Source: JALORV01 sp963775635
GTDB taxonomy: Bacteria > Pseudomonadota > Gammaproteobacteria > Burkholderiales > Burkholderiaceae_F
Reading direction: 5' to 3'
DNA length: 64,000 bases
NCBI GenBank assembly: GCA_963775635.1
Contig: CAVZJO010000002.1
Coordinates: forward strand, 75,230 to 139,229
Positions 8,654 to 18,084 of the stretch are shown one piece after another. How positions within the stretch are numbered: position 1 is the stretch's first letter; each line of letters begins with the position of its first letter. The position numbers and the translations under genes were made by a program. The notes under the pieces were generated by a model. It saw only the letters and a list, made by a program, of their open reading frames with translations. It ran no database searches and was not told the origin of the DNA.

Positions 8654-9838
8654 TCAGGGTTGAAAGGAGGCGATGCGTTCGGCCGCCAGGGCGACCTCGT
8701 CTGGTGAGGCGACCAGCGCGATGCGGACGTGACCGGTACCCGGATTGCGACCGTCGACCTCGCGCGACAGGTAACTGCCGGGCAACACGGTGACGTTCTT
8801 GGCGGCGTACAGCCGCCGCGCATACTCGGCGTCGTCGATCGGCGTGCGTGCCCACAGGTAGAACGCGGCGTCCGGAATCGCGCACTTGAGCTGCCGTGAG
8901 ACGACCGGCGTGGCCTGCGCGAACTTCTGCGCGTACAGCCGTCGGTTCTCGACCACATGCGCCTCATCCTGCCACGCCGCGATACTGGCTGCCTGAACCG
9001 GGGGGCTCATCGCGGTGCCGTGATAAGTCCGGTACAGCAGAAACTTGCGCAGCACGTCGGCATCGCCGGCGACAAACCCCGAGCGCATGCCGGGGACGTT
9101 CGAGCGCTTCGACAGGCTGGAAAACATGACGACGCGGCGGTAGCGCTCGTGGCCAAGCTGCGCCGCGGCGGCAAGCGCGCCGAGCGGTGGTGCGGACTCG
9201 TCGAAATACACCTCCGAATAGCACTCGTCGGAGGCGATGATGAAGTCATGGCGGTCGGCCAGTTCGAACAAACGCGCCCACTCGGCCAGTGTCATCACAC
9301 GGCCGGTCGGATTGCCGGGCGAGCAGACGTAAACGAGCTGAACGCTGTTCCAGTCGGCCGCCGAGAGGCGCTCGAACTCCATTTTGTAACCGTTCTCGCG
9401 CGTGCTCGGCAGATAGACGGGCTGCGCGCCCGCGAGCAGTGCTGCGCCTTCATAGATCTGGTAGAAGGGATTGGGCGATACGACGAGTGCACGGCGAGTC
9501 CGATCGACAACAGCCTGGGCAAACGCGAACAGCGCCTCGCGCGAACCAGCGACCGGTACTACCTCGCTCGCCGCGTCGAGCCGCGGCAGGCAGTAGCGCC
9601 GACATGCCCACGCCGCGATCGCCTCGCGCAGGGCCGGCACCCCGGCGGTCAGCGGATAATTCGACACACTCGGCAGCGCCTTGGCATAGGCGTCCAGAAT
9701 GAAGGAGGGCGTCGGATGTCTCGGCTCGCCGATCGACAAATTGATCGGCGCGAGATCGAGGGGAGGTGTCGACCCGGCCAGCAGTTGACGCAAACGTTCG
9801 AACGGGTAGGGATGCAGCCGGTCGAGGTCCGGGTTCAT
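8654..9838 (-). CDS. dapC: Succinyldiaminopimelate transaminase DapC
   Basis: PLP-dependent class I/II aminotransferase, 394 aa, converting N-succinyl-2-amino-6-ketopimelate to N-succinyl-LL-DAP with glutamate. The PLP lysine is in FSSLSKRSNVPGMRSGFVAG. CSPGNPTGRVM and SDECYSEVYFDE are the cofactor-binding Asn and Asp/Tyr regions, and the C-terminal arginine is in GTGHVRIALV. The start at 9838 (MNPDLDRLHPYPFERLRQLL) is the standard DapC N-terminus and overlaps the queF stop (ATGA). It is followed by dapD, so the two consecutive enzymes of the succinylase branch are co-transcribed. Confidence 0.93.
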   Translation of the reverse strand: MNPDLDRLHPYPFERLRQLLAGSTPPLDLAPINLSIGEPRHPTPSFILDAYAKALPSVSNYPLTAGVPALREAIAAWACRRYCLPRLDAASEVVPVAGSREALFAFAQAVVDRTRRALVVSPNPFYQIYEGAALLAGAQPVYLPSTRENGYKMEFERLSAADWNSVQLVYVCSPGNPTGRVMTLAEWARLFELADRHDFIIASDECYSEVYFDESAPPLGALAAAAQLGHERYRRVVMFSSLSKRSNVPGMRSGFVAGDADVLRKFLLYRTYHGTAMSPPVQAASIAAWQDEAHVVENRRLYAQKFAQATPVVSRQLKCAIPDAAFYLWARTPIDDAEYARRLYAAKNVTVLPGSYLSREVDGRNPGTGHVRIALVASPDEVALAAERIASFQP

Positions 9839-10266
9839 GATGGCTCTACGCGCGTCGGCGCGCCCTCGACGCCCGGCCGGACCAGCTCGATAGGCGGCTG
9901 GGGCTTCCAGCCTTTCTTGCGATGCTCGGCGATCACGGTCGTAAAGAGTCCGCCGCGTACATACCACCGCGCAGTCAGCCGGACAAAACGTGGTGCGAGC
10001 GCCTTGACCAGATCGTCGAGGATCCGGTTGGTCACCGCCTCGTGAAATGCGCCTTCATTGCGAAACGACCACACGTAGAGCTTGAGCGACTTGAGTTCAA
10101 CGTTGCGTTTGTCCGGGACGTAGTCCAGCAGCAGGGTGGCGAAGTCGGGCTGCCCGGTCAGCGGACATAGGCAGGTGAACTCCGGGATCTCGATGTGGAC
10201 GAGGTAGTCCCGCTGCCGCGCCGGATTGGCGAACGTCTCGAGCGTCTTGCTGGGGCGGGTGGCCAT
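9835..10266 (-). CDS. queF: NADPH-dependent 7-cyano-7-deazaguanine reductase QueF
   Basis: Reduces preQ0 to preQ1 in queuosine biosynthesis. At 143 aa it is a unimodular, tunnelling-fold QueF. The family signature FTCLCPLTGQPDFA contains the thioimide-forming cysteine; the strand ELKSLKLYVWSFRNEGAFHE holds the QueF ESKS/FRN substrate and NADPH motifs (here ELKSLK). The start at 10266 (MATRPSKTLETF) is chosen because upstream codons are non-conserved. It is the first gene of the minus-strand dap unit and is overlapped by dapC. The 180-bp gap to smc, on the opposite strand, should hold promoters for both directions. Confidence 0.92.
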   Translation of the reverse strand: MATRPSKTLETFANPARQRDYLVHIEIPEFTCLCPLTGQPDFATLLLDYVPDKRNVELKSLKLYVWSFRNEGAFHEAVTNRILDDLVKALAPRFVRLTARWYVRGGLFTTVIAEHRKKGWKPQPPIELVRPGVEGAPTRVEPS

Positions 10267-10445
10267 GGTCGCGGCTAGGGCCTGATGGTCGGTGCGCGTA
10301 GGCGATTGACAATGCGGCCGCGGCGAGGAAATGTGCGCTGTTATTATACGAATGCAATCATTCATCCCCTCGCGCATCGTCGAGCCGTCGGCGGCCCGAT
10401 CCGCGTCCGGGGCGTTTCCCCACCAGTTTCCCGTCCCATTACAAC

Positions 10446-13400
10446 GTGCGTCTACGGCAGATCAAGCTCGCCGGGTTCAAGTCGTTCATTGATCCGACTC
10501 CGATCGATGTCCCCGGCAGCCTCGTCGGTGTTGTCGGCCCCAACGGCTGTGGCAAGTCCAATGTCATCGATGCGGTGCGCTGGGTGCTCGGCGAGAGCAA
10601 GGCCGCCGAACTCCGTGGCGAGTCGATGCAGGACGTCATTTTCAACGGATCGGTCAACCGCAAGCCGGCCGGCCGCGCCAGCGTCGAACTGGTTTTCGAC
10701 AACGCCGAAGGACGGATCGGCGGCGCCTGGGCCCAGTATTCGGAGATCTCGGTCAAGCGCGTTCTGACCCGCGACGGAACGTCGGCCTATTCGATCAACA
10801 ACCAGATCGTGCGCCGGCGCGACGTGCACGACATGTTCCTGGGCACCGGCCTGGGTCCGCGCGCGTACGCGATCATCGGCCAGGGAATGATCTCCCGCAT
10901 CGTCGAGGCGCGGCCCGAAGAGCTTCGGGTGTTCCTCGAGGAGGCCGCCGGGATCTCGAAGTACAAGGAGCGGCGCCGCGAAACGGAAAACCGGCTGGCC
11001 GACACGCGAGACAACCTCATTCGCGTCGAAGACATCCTGCGCGAACTCGACGGCCAGATCAGTCGGCTCGAGCAGCAGGCCGAAGTCGCGGGGCGTTACC
11101 GCGACCTGCAGGCCGCGCACGACGAACAGCAGCAGCTGCTGTGGCTGTCGCGACGGCGCGAAGCCGAGGCTGAGCGCGACAAGGCGGCGCGCGACATCGA
11201 AGCGCGCACAACTTCGCTGGAAGGCCATGTGGCCGAGTTGCGGGCTACCGAGCGCGCTCTGGAAGACGTGCGGTCCGCCCACTACGCGGCCAGCGACTCC
11301 GTGCATGACGCGCAGGGCGCGCTGCTGCAGGTCAACGCCGAAGTAGCGCGGCTGGAGTCCGAGATCCGCATGATCGTCGAAGGTCGCAACCGACTGCAGG
11401 CGCAAATCGAGACGCTGAAGTCGACGCGGACGCGTCGGCTCGACGAGCGGACAGAACTGCTGGCGCGTGGTACGTCGCTCGCGCAGCAGATCGAGGACGC
11501 GACGCTGAGGTTGGCAGAGTCGCAGGCGGGCTGCGCGGAGCATGCAGCGACAATCCCCGCCCTCGAAGAGGCGTATCAGATTGCGCGCGAAGCGATGACG
11601 TCGGCGCGCGCCGAGGCGGCGATCTCGGAGCAGGCGATCGAGGCGGCCGGGGTCGAACAGCGCAGCGCAGACCGGCAGCTGGCGGTACTGCAGCAGCGCC
11701 GCGAACGGCTGGCCGAGGAACAGGCGTCGATCGGCTCGCCCGATGAAGAGCGGCTGGCCGCGCTACGCGAGCAGGTCGCATCACTCGAACGCGAGCTGGC
11801 CGAGCGCACGTCGAAGCATGCCGAATCCGAACGCCATGTCGAAGAGACGACCGCGCGGCGCCAGCAGCAATCCGACGAACGCGCGAACGAGCAGGAGGCC
11901 TTGACTCGGCTCGAGGCGCGGCTGGCGGCGTTGCGCCAGGTGCAGGCCAGCGTCGAGGCCGATACACGGCTCGATCCCTGGCTCGCCTCGCAAGGGCTCG
12001 CAAGCCTGCCGCGGTTGTTCCGACGCCTGAGTGTCGAGCACGGATGGGAAACCGCGTTCGAGGCGGTGCTGCGCGAGCGCATCGAAAGCGTGGAAGTCGG
12101 TCGGCTCGACAGCGTGGGTGGACTGGTCGCGACCACGCCGCCGGCGCGGGTTGCGTTCTATTCGCCGTCCGGTGCCGTCGCGCGCGAAGGCGGTCACATG
12201 CCCGGCTTCGACAGGCTGTCCGACCGCGTCCAGGGGCACGATGCTGCGCTCGCGGCGGTGCTTGCGGACTGGCTTGCCAATGTATTTGTTGCGCCCGACG
12301 TCGCCGGCGCGCTGGCTGCCCGCGAGCAGTTGCCGGTCGGCGGCCAGTTCGTCGTCAAGGAAGGTCACCTTGTCTCGCGCTACGGCGTACGTTTCTTCGC
12401 GGCCGACGACGAGAAATCCGGCCTGCTGGCGCGGCGCCTGGAGATCGACAACCTCGACAAGGAAATCCGTGCGCAGCGGCTGATCGTCGATGAGCGCATC
12501 GTCAGCCTGACGCGCACCGAGACCGGACTGCGCGAAGCGCAGGAGCAACTCGCCGCCGAGCGGCGCGAAGGCGAACGCGCGCGCACCGCGTTGCACGCGG
12601 CGCAGCTGGAGGCGGTGCGCCTGGGTGAGCTGATCGAGCGGGTGCGGCACAGGAGCGGGCAGATCGGCGCGGAACTGGCCGAGATCGAGTCACACGAATC
12701 CGAACTGCGCGCGACGCGCACCGAGGCGGACGGCCGCTTCGAGCTGCTCGACGGTGAACTCGCGACGCGGCAGGAGGCGGTGGAGGCTGCTCGCGTGCGC
12801 TACGAGCAGGCCGATCAGGCGCTGCGGGCGGCGCGCGATCAGCAGCGGGCACTCGAGTCGGCGCATCAGCAGACAGAGTTTGCCCTGACCTCAAGTCGTG
12901 AGCGCGAGCGCGACGTGACTCACGCGGCACAACTGGCGGCGGAGGATGGCGACCGCCTGCAGGTTGACATCGCAGCATCGGAGGCCGAACTGCAGCAGCT
13001 CGACGATGGTGCCGCTCGCGCCGGGCTCGAGGGACTGCTGGGTCGCCGCACCACGGCGGAGGACGGCTTAAGACAGGCGCGCAGCCGCCTCGATGAATTG
13101 GCTCAACAATTGCGTTCGACCGACGAGAAGCGTGTGGTGCTCGAACGCGAGGTCGAGCCACGCCGCCAGAAGATCACGGAGCTCCAGTTGAAGGAGCAGG
13201 CCGCACGGCTGGCCGTCGAGCAGTATGCCGGACAACTGGCGGAAGCCGGCGCCGACGAAGTGGCGCTCAGCGGCAAGCTCACCTCGCAGATGCGCGCAGC
13301 GGCACTGCAGGCCGAGATTGCCCGCCTGTCGCAGGAGATCGAGTCGCTGGGCGCGGTCAATCTCGCCGCGCTCGATGAGTTGGAAGGCTCGCGCGAACGC

Positions 13401-13967
13401 AAGGCCTTCCTCGATGCGCAGTCGGCCGACCTGAAGGCGGCGATCAGTACGCTGGAGGACGCGATCCGCAAGATTGATCGCGAGTCCCGCGAACTGTTGC
13501 AGCAGACCTTCGACCAGGTCAACGCGCATTTCGGCCAGCTGTTCCCGCGGCTGTTCGGCGGTGGCGAGGCGCGGCTCAACATGACCGGTGAGGAGATCCT
13601 CGACGCCGGCGTTCAGGTCATGGCGCAACCGCCGGGCAAGCGCAACAGCACGATTCACCTGTTGTCGGGCGGCGAGAAGGCGCTGACGGCCACCGCGCTG
13701 GTATTCGCGCTCTTCAAGCTGAACCCGGCACCGTTTTGCCTGCTCGACGAGGTCGATGCGCCGCTCGACGACGCGAACACCGAACGGTTCTGCAGCCTGG
13801 TCGAGTCGATGACCGAAAATACGCAGTTCCTGTTCATCACCCACAACAAAATTGCGATGGAGATGGCGCAGCAGCTGATCGGCGTGACGATGCAGGAGCA
13901 GGGGGTGTCGCGCATCGTCGCGGTCGACATCGAAGGCGCCGTGAGGCTCACCGCGGAAGCGGCCTAG
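10446..13967 (+). CDS. smc: Chromosome segregation protein SMC
   Basis: Condensin ATPase for chromosome organisation, 1173 aa. The N-terminal head begins at a GTG with RLRQIKLAGFKSFIDPTPI and has Walker A GPNGCGKSN. Long coiled coils run from about residues 170 to 500 and from about 670 to 1000. The hinge lies between them (about 510-660). The C-terminal head shows the signature LLSGGEKALTATALVFALF and Walker B CLLDEVDAPLDDAN. Length and order smc-zipA-ligA are typical of betaproteobacteria. The frame is intact throughout. Confidence 0.96.
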   Translation: MRLRQIKLAGFKSFIDPTPIDVPGSLVGVVGPNGCGKSNVIDAVRWVLGESKAAELRGESMQDVIFNGSVNRKPAGRASVELVFDNAEGRIGGAWAQYSEISVKRVLTRDGTSAYSINNQIVRRRDVHDMFLGTGLGPRAYAIIGQGMISRIVEARPEELRVFLEEAAGISKYKERRRETENRLADTRDNLIRVEDILRELDGQISRLEQQAEVAGRYRDLQAAHDEQQQLLWLSRRREAEAERDKAARDIEARTTSLEGHVAELRATERALEDVRSAHYAASDSVHDAQGALLQVNAEVARLESEIRMIVEGRNRLQAQIETLKSTRTRRLDERTELLARGTSLAQQIEDATLRLAESQAGCAEHAATIPALEEAYQIAREAMTSARAEAAISEQAIEAAGVEQRSADRQLAVLQQRRERLAEEQASIGSPDEERLAALREQVASLERELAERTSKHAESERHVEETTARRQQQSDERANEQEALTRLEARLAALRQVQASVEADTRLDPWLASQGLASLPRLFRRLSVEHGWETAFEAVLRERIESVEVGRLDSVGGLVATTPPARVAFYSPSGAVAREGGHMPGFDRLSDRVQGHDAALAAVLADWLANVFVAPDVAGALAAREQLPVGGQFVVKEGHLVSRYGVRFFAADDEKSGLLARRLEIDNLDKEIRAQRLIVDERIVSLTRTETGLREAQEQLAAERREGERARTALHAAQLEAVRLGELIERVRHRSGQIGAELAEIESHESELRATRTEADGRFELLDGELATRQEAVEAARVRYEQADQALRAARDQQRALESAHQQTEFALTSSRERERDVTHAAQLAAEDGDRLQVDIAASEAELQQLDDGAARAGLEGLLGRRTTAEDGLRQARSRLDELAQQLRSTDEKRVVLEREVEPRRQKITELQLKEQAARLAVEQYAGQLAEAGADEVALSGKLTSQMRAAALQAEIARLSQEIESLGAVNLAALDELEGSRERKAFLDAQSADLKAAISTLEDAIRKIDRESRELLQQTFDQVNAHFGQLFPRLFGGGEARLNMTGEEILDAGVQVMAQPPGKRNSTIHLLSGGEKALTATALVFALFKLNPAPFCLLDEVDAPLDDANTERFCSLVESMTENTQFLFITHNKIAMEMAQQLIGVTMQEQGVSRIVAVDIEGAVRLTAEAA

Positions 13968-13974
13968 AACTTCG

Positions 13975-15152
13975 ATGACTGACCTGCACTGGGCGCTGCT
14001 TGCGATTGCCGGTGTCGTCCTGCTGGCGTTGTGGATCTACGGCAAGTGGCAGGAGCGGCGCGTCCTGACGAGGCTGCACACGGCGCTCCGAGAAGGTGTC
14101 GGCGATCCGCTGGTCGAGGACCGTGCTGCGCCGGTCACTGCGCGCACGGCGGCGCCGACACGCCGCATCGAGCCGCGCCTCGACGCGGCCACACCAGCCG
14201 CGGTTGGCGCGGCGGTCGGCGGCGCGCGCGAAGCCACGCCGGACATCGGCACGGACCCGGCGCTACCCGAGATCGCGTCGCCAGCCGGTCGCCGTCGACG
14301 AGGCGCCCGCTGCAGCGCCCGCCGAGCCTGGCGCCGAGCCGCCCGCCTACGCGCTCCCAGACGGCTGGTCCGAGGATCCGTTGCTCGATTTCGTCATCGA
14401 ACTACGTTGTACGCACGCGATCGACGGTGTTGCCGCGCTAGAGGCCCGCGGCCAGCTCGAACGGCTGCAGTTGCCGCTCGCCACGCACCTCGCCGTGTGG
14501 GATGCGAAAGCGCAGCAGTGGACTGCGCCCGATCGCTTCGGCTTTTATACGGAACTGCTGGTGGCGGTCCAGATGGCGCACCGCCAGGGCGCGCTCAGCG
14601 AAATCGACGCAGGACGATTCGTCGCAGCGGTGCAGCAGATCGCGCTCGACGTCGACGCCGACTTCGATGCACCGGACGTGCCACGGCTGGTCGCGCAGGC
14701 CAGCGAGCTGGACCGGTTGTGCGCACAATTCGATGTGCAGGTCACGCTGACGCTCGAAGCCGGCGAAGCCAAGTGGCCGTCCGAGCTTGTAAAGTCGACG
14801 GTCGACCGAGGCGGGATTTTCCGCAGCGGGTTCGGGTCGATGGGAGCAGCGCGGGCCAGCCGGGGACCTGCTGCTGACGATGAATGCGGACGCGCTGCCT
14901 GCCACGCGCCTTGGCATTTCGATCGACGTGCCGCTGGTGCCTCCCGAGGGTTCGCCGCTGTCGAAGCAGTTCGCAGTCGCCGACCAGCTGGCCGCGCGGC
15001 TTGACGCGCGGGTCGTCGACGACAACGGTCGGCCGGTGCAACGCGAGGCCCATTTTGCGATCGCCGCGCAGCTTGCCGGGCTGTACGAGCAGATGCAGGC
15101 GGCGGGCATCCAGGCCGGCTCGGAACGGGCGCGCCGGCTGTACGCGACCTGA
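13975..15152 (+). CDS. zipA: Cell division protein ZipA, two frame breaks
   Basis: Membrane-anchored FtsZ-tethering division protein. The N-terminus MTDLHWALLAIAGVVLLALW is one transmembrane segment, followed by a charged Pro/Ala-rich linker. The first frame ends in the linker near 14270-14290 and the next continues with PVAVDEAPAAAPAEPGAEPP into the FtsZ-binding domain (DPLLDFVIELRCTHAIDGVA, APDRFGFYTELLVAVQMAHR). A second break near 14818-14828 shifts to GRWEQRGPAGDLLLTMNADA and the domain's last 90 residues, closing at 15152. All three pieces align in order with ZipA, so I treat this as one gene. Two independent breaks in a division gene point to sequence error, though a linker indel alone could be tolerated. 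It starts 7 bp after smc and precedes ligA by 2 bp. Confidence 0.8.
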
Positions 15153-15154
15153 CG

Positions 15155-17188
15155 GTGGCTGGCAAACGCGAGCCCGCGAGCGAACGCGCGCGCCGGCTGC
15201 GCGGCGAAATCGCGCGCGCCGACCACGATTACTACGTGCTCGACGCACCGTCGATCCCGGATGCCGAATACGACCGCCTGTTCCGCGAACTGCGCGAACT
15301 CGAGGAGCAGCATCCGGACCTCGTTGTGCCCGATTCGCCGACACAGCGTGTCGGCGGCAGCGCGCGTGCGGATCTGCCCAAGGTGCGCCACGCGGTTCCA
15401 ATGCTGTCGATACGGACCGAGACGGACGCGGGTGCCGGCGGTGCGCGCGCGTTCGACGCACGTATCCGTCGCGAACTGGGGCTGGCCGATGATGCGCCGC
15501 CGGTCGAGTATTCGACCGAGCTGAAATTTGACGGGCTGGCGGTCAGCCTGCGCTACGAAACAGGTGTGTTGGTACGTGCGGCGACGCGAGGCGACGGCGA
15601 AGTGGGCGAAGACGTCACTCCCAACGCGCGCACGATACGCGCGATCCCGCTGCGCCTGAAGAACCTTGATACGCCGGTGCTTGAGGTGCGCGGCGAGGTG
15701 TTCCTGAAACGGCGCGAGTTCGAACAGCTCAACGAGCGGCAGCGCGAAGCGGGCGAGAAAGTTTTCGTCAACCCGCGCAACGCCGCGGCGGGCTTCCTTC
15801 GACAGCTCGACGCGCGCGTGACGGCGGGTCGTCCGTTGTCGTTCTATGCCTATGGACTGGGCGAAGTCGTCGGTTGGCCGATCCCGCCGACGCACAGCGC
15901 TGCGCTCGATGCGCTCGTCGCGATGGGGGTGCCGGTGGCGGGGGAACGGAGCGTCGTCAAGGGCGCCGATGCGCTGGTCGCGTTTCACGCAGCCGTTGCC
16001 AAACGGCGCGACCAATTGCCGTTCGACATCGACGGTGTCGTCTACAAGGTCAACCGCGTCGACCTGCAGCGTGCGCTCGGATTCGTTTCGCGTGAACCGC
16101 GCTGGGCGGTCGCCCACAAGTACCCGGCGCAGGAGGAACTGACCCAGCTGACTGGCATCGACGTTCAGGTCGGCCGCACCGGCAAGATCACTCCGGTGGC
16201 GCGGCTCGCTCCGGTGTTCGTCGGCGGCGTCACCGTCAGCAATGCGACGCTGCACAACGAGGAGTTCATTCGCAGCCTGGGGCTGATGATCGGCGACACC
16301 GTCATCGTCCGGCGCGCCGGCGATGTGATTCCGCAGATCGTCGCCGTGGTGCCCGACCGTCGACCGCGTTCGGCGCGCTCGTTTGTGATGCCGAAGACGT
16401 GTCCGGTATGCGGCTCCGGCGTCGCCAGGGAGGAGGGCGAGAAGGACCTGCGCTGCACTGGCGGGCTGGTCTGTCCGGCACAGCGGCGGCAGGCGCTGCT
16501 GCATTTTGCGAGTCGCAGGGCGCTCGACATCGAAGGTCTTGGCGACAAACTCGTTGAACAGCTGGTCGAGGCTGGCCTGGTCCGCACACCGGCGGATCTT
16601 TTCAAGCTCGATCTGGGATCGCTTGCCGCGCTCGACCGCATGGCCGAAAAGTCGGCCGCCAATCTGCTGGCCGCGCTGGACCGAGCCCGCAACACCACGC
16701 TCGAACGCTTCATCTACGCCCTCGGCATCCGTCATGTCGGCGAATCGACCGCGCGTGATCTGGCGCGGCACTTCGGAACGCTGGAAGCCGTGATGGACGC
16801 CGGCGTCGACGACCTGCTGCAGGTCAACGACGTCGGTCCGGTCGTCGCCGCCTCGATCGCGCGCTTCTTTGCCGAGCCGCACAATCGCGAGGTTGTCGAG
16901 GAATTGCGCGCGGCCGGTGTGCATTGGCGGGAGGGCGCGCGTCGGTCTGCGACTTCCGGTCGCGTCGCCGGCAAGACCTTCGTGCTGACCGGTACGCTGT
17001 TGAACTGGACCCGCGACGACGCCAAGGACCGAATCGAGCTGGCCGGCGGCAAGGTGGCCGGTTCGGTATCGAAGAAGACGAACTACGTGGTCGCGGGAGC
17101 GGAGGCCGGCAGCAAGCTCGACAAGGCACGGGAGCTTGGCGTTACGGTCATCGACGAAGCGCAACTCGTCAAACTACTGGGACATTAG
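15155..17188 (+). CDS. ligA: NAD+-dependent DNA ligase LigA
   Basis: Seals nicks in replication and repair; 677 aa. Visible domains: Ia/nucleotidyltransferase domain with the adenylated lysine in STELKFDGLAVSLR, OB fold (GRTGKITPVARLAPV), four-cysteine zinc finger (CPVCGSG ... CTGGLVCPAQ), HhH repeats (IRHVGESTARDLARHFGTLE, VNDVGPVVAASIARFF) and a C-terminal BRCT domain (GKTFVLTGTLLNWTRDDAKD). The start is GTG at 15155. The stop TAG at 17186-17188 lies at the junction with a small inserted element: its last base is the first base of that element, so the original C-terminus may have been slightly different. Confidence 0.96.
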   Translation: MAGKREPASERARRLRGEIARADHDYYVLDAPSIPDAEYDRLFRELRELEEQHPDLVVPDSPTQRVGGSARADLPKVRHAVPMLSIRTETDAGAGGARAFDARIRRELGLADDAPPVEYSTELKFDGLAVSLRYETGVLVRAATRGDGEVGEDVTPNARTIRAIPLRLKNLDTPVLEVRGEVFLKRREFEQLNERQREAGEKVFVNPRNAAAGFLRQLDARVTAGRPLSFYAYGLGEVVGWPIPPTHSAALDALVAMGVPVAGERSVVKGADALVAFHAAVAKRRDQLPFDIDGVVYKVNRVDLQRALGFVSREPRWAVAHKYPAQEELTQLTGIDVQVGRTGKITPVARLAPVFVGGVTVSNATLHNEEFIRSLGLMIGDTVIVRRAGDVIPQIVAVVPDRRPRSARSFVMPKTCPVCGSGVAREEGEKDLRCTGGLVCPAQRRQALLHFASRRALDIEGLGDKLVEQLVEAGLVRTPADLFKLDLGSLAALDRMAEKSAANLLAALDRARNTTLERFIYALGIRHVGESTARDLARHFGTLEAVMDAGVDDLLQVNDVGPVVAASIARFFAEPHNREVVEELRAAGVHWREGARRSATSGRVAGKTFVLTGTLLNWTRDDAKDRIELAGGKVAGSVSKKTNYVVAGAEAGSKLDKARELGVTVIDEAQLVKLLGH

Positions 17189-17338
17189 AACCTATCTCAG
17201 AGTCTCCGATGGATCGCGTTGCCACGAGAATCGGGCGGATGCAAGGCGGCTGGCGAAGGACAGTAGCCGAGCCTACGGCCGAGCCAGCCAACGCCGCAGA
17301 CGCCCGGCAGGGACCACCGGGGACTTTGAGATAGGTTC
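17188..17338. mobile_element. MITE-like element with 20-bp terminal inverted repeats and TTA duplication
   Basis: The ends GAACCTATCTCAGAGTCTCC (17188-17207) and, inverted, 17319-17338 match at 18 of 20 positions. The three bases TTA flank both ends (17185-17187 and 17339-17341), consistent with a 3-bp target duplication. The 151-bp body encodes nothing credible and no transposase. It fills the whole gap between ligA and the phosphorylase gene. Its left end completes the ligA stop codon, and its right flank supplies the A of the next gene's ATG. A parent transposon elsewhere would have to mobilise it; I cannot name the family. Confidence 0.7.
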
Positions 17339-17340
17339 TT

Positions 17341-18084
17341 ATGTACGCGATCATCGGCGGAAGCGGCCTGGCAAGACTGTCGGCCCTGGAGAACCCACGG
17401 CGGCAGGTGATGCGCACGCCATACGGCGAGCCGTCCGGCGCGCTGACATTCGGCCGCTTCGCCGATGCCGACGTCGTGTTCCTCGCGCGCCACGGCTATG
17501 GCCATACGCTGGCGCCGCACGAGATCAATTACCGCGCCAACCTCTGGGCCCTGCGCGAGCTGAAGGTCGAAGGCGTGGTGTCGGTCACCACCGTCGGAGG
17601 CATTCGGGCCGACCTCGGGCCGGGCACACTGGTGCTCCCGGATCAGATCATCGACTACACGCACAGTCGCAAGTCGACCTATTTCGAAGGCTTCGAGATG
17701 CCGGTGATCCATGTCGACTTCACCGAGCCTTACACACCGGCGCTGCGCGCCCGCCTGCTGGCCGCGGCGCGATCGTGCGGCGAACCAGTCGTGGACGGCG
17801 GCGTATATGCCTGCACCCAGGGCCCGCGACTGGAAACGGCGGCCGAAATCGAGCGTATCGCGCGCGATGGCGGCGACATGGTCGGCATGACCGGCATGCC
17901 AGAGGCCGGGTTGGCGCGCGAAGCGGAGCTGGCCTATGCGACGCTGGCGGTGGTCGTGAACCATGCCGCCGGACGCGGTGACAGCCTGCACAGCATCAAG
18001 CTCGAGGAGCTCGACAGCGTGATGCGCGCGACGATGACGCGCGCGGTGCGGATCCTCACCGCGTTCTTCGGAGCGCCCACGTGA
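17341..18084 (+). CDS. S-methyl-5'-thioinosine / methylthioadenosine phosphorylase
   Basis: Purine nucleoside phosphorylase of the MTAP/PNP-II family, 247 aa, involved in methylthioadenosine salvage. Motifs: IIGGSGL (phosphate-binding start), FLARHGYGHTLAPHEINYRA (phosphate and ribose binding), YACTQGPRLETAAEI and GDMVGMTGMPEAGLAREAEL (nucleoside-binding). In several proteobacteria this subgroup prefers methylthioinosine; the specificity cannot be settled from sequence reading here. The ATG directly follows the inserted element at 17188-17338, so its translation signal now lies inside that element. The stop overlaps the GTG of the deformylase gene. Confidence 0.88.
   Translation: MYAIIGGSGLARLSALENPRRQVMRTPYGEPSGALTFGRFADADVVFLARHGYGHTLAPHEINYRANLWALRELKVEGVVSVTTVGGIRADLGPGTLVLPDQIIDYTHSRKSTYFEGFEMPVIHVDFTEPYTPALRARLLAAARSCGEPVVDGGVYACTQGPRLETAAEIERIARDGGDMVGMTGMPEAGLAREAELAYATLAVVVNHAAGRGDSLHSIKLEELDSVMRATMTRAVRILTAFFGAPT

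Noticed and set aside
14438..17164. Long open frame antisense to zipA/ligA (about 900 codons)
   Set aside because: High GC keeps the antisense frame open; the sequence is Arg/His/Gln-rich without any domain, while the sense strand encodes clear ZipA and LigA.
17205..17334. Short ORF inside the MITE-like element
   Set aside because: About 41 codons with no ribosome-binding site or similarity; the inverted repeats explain the sequence better.
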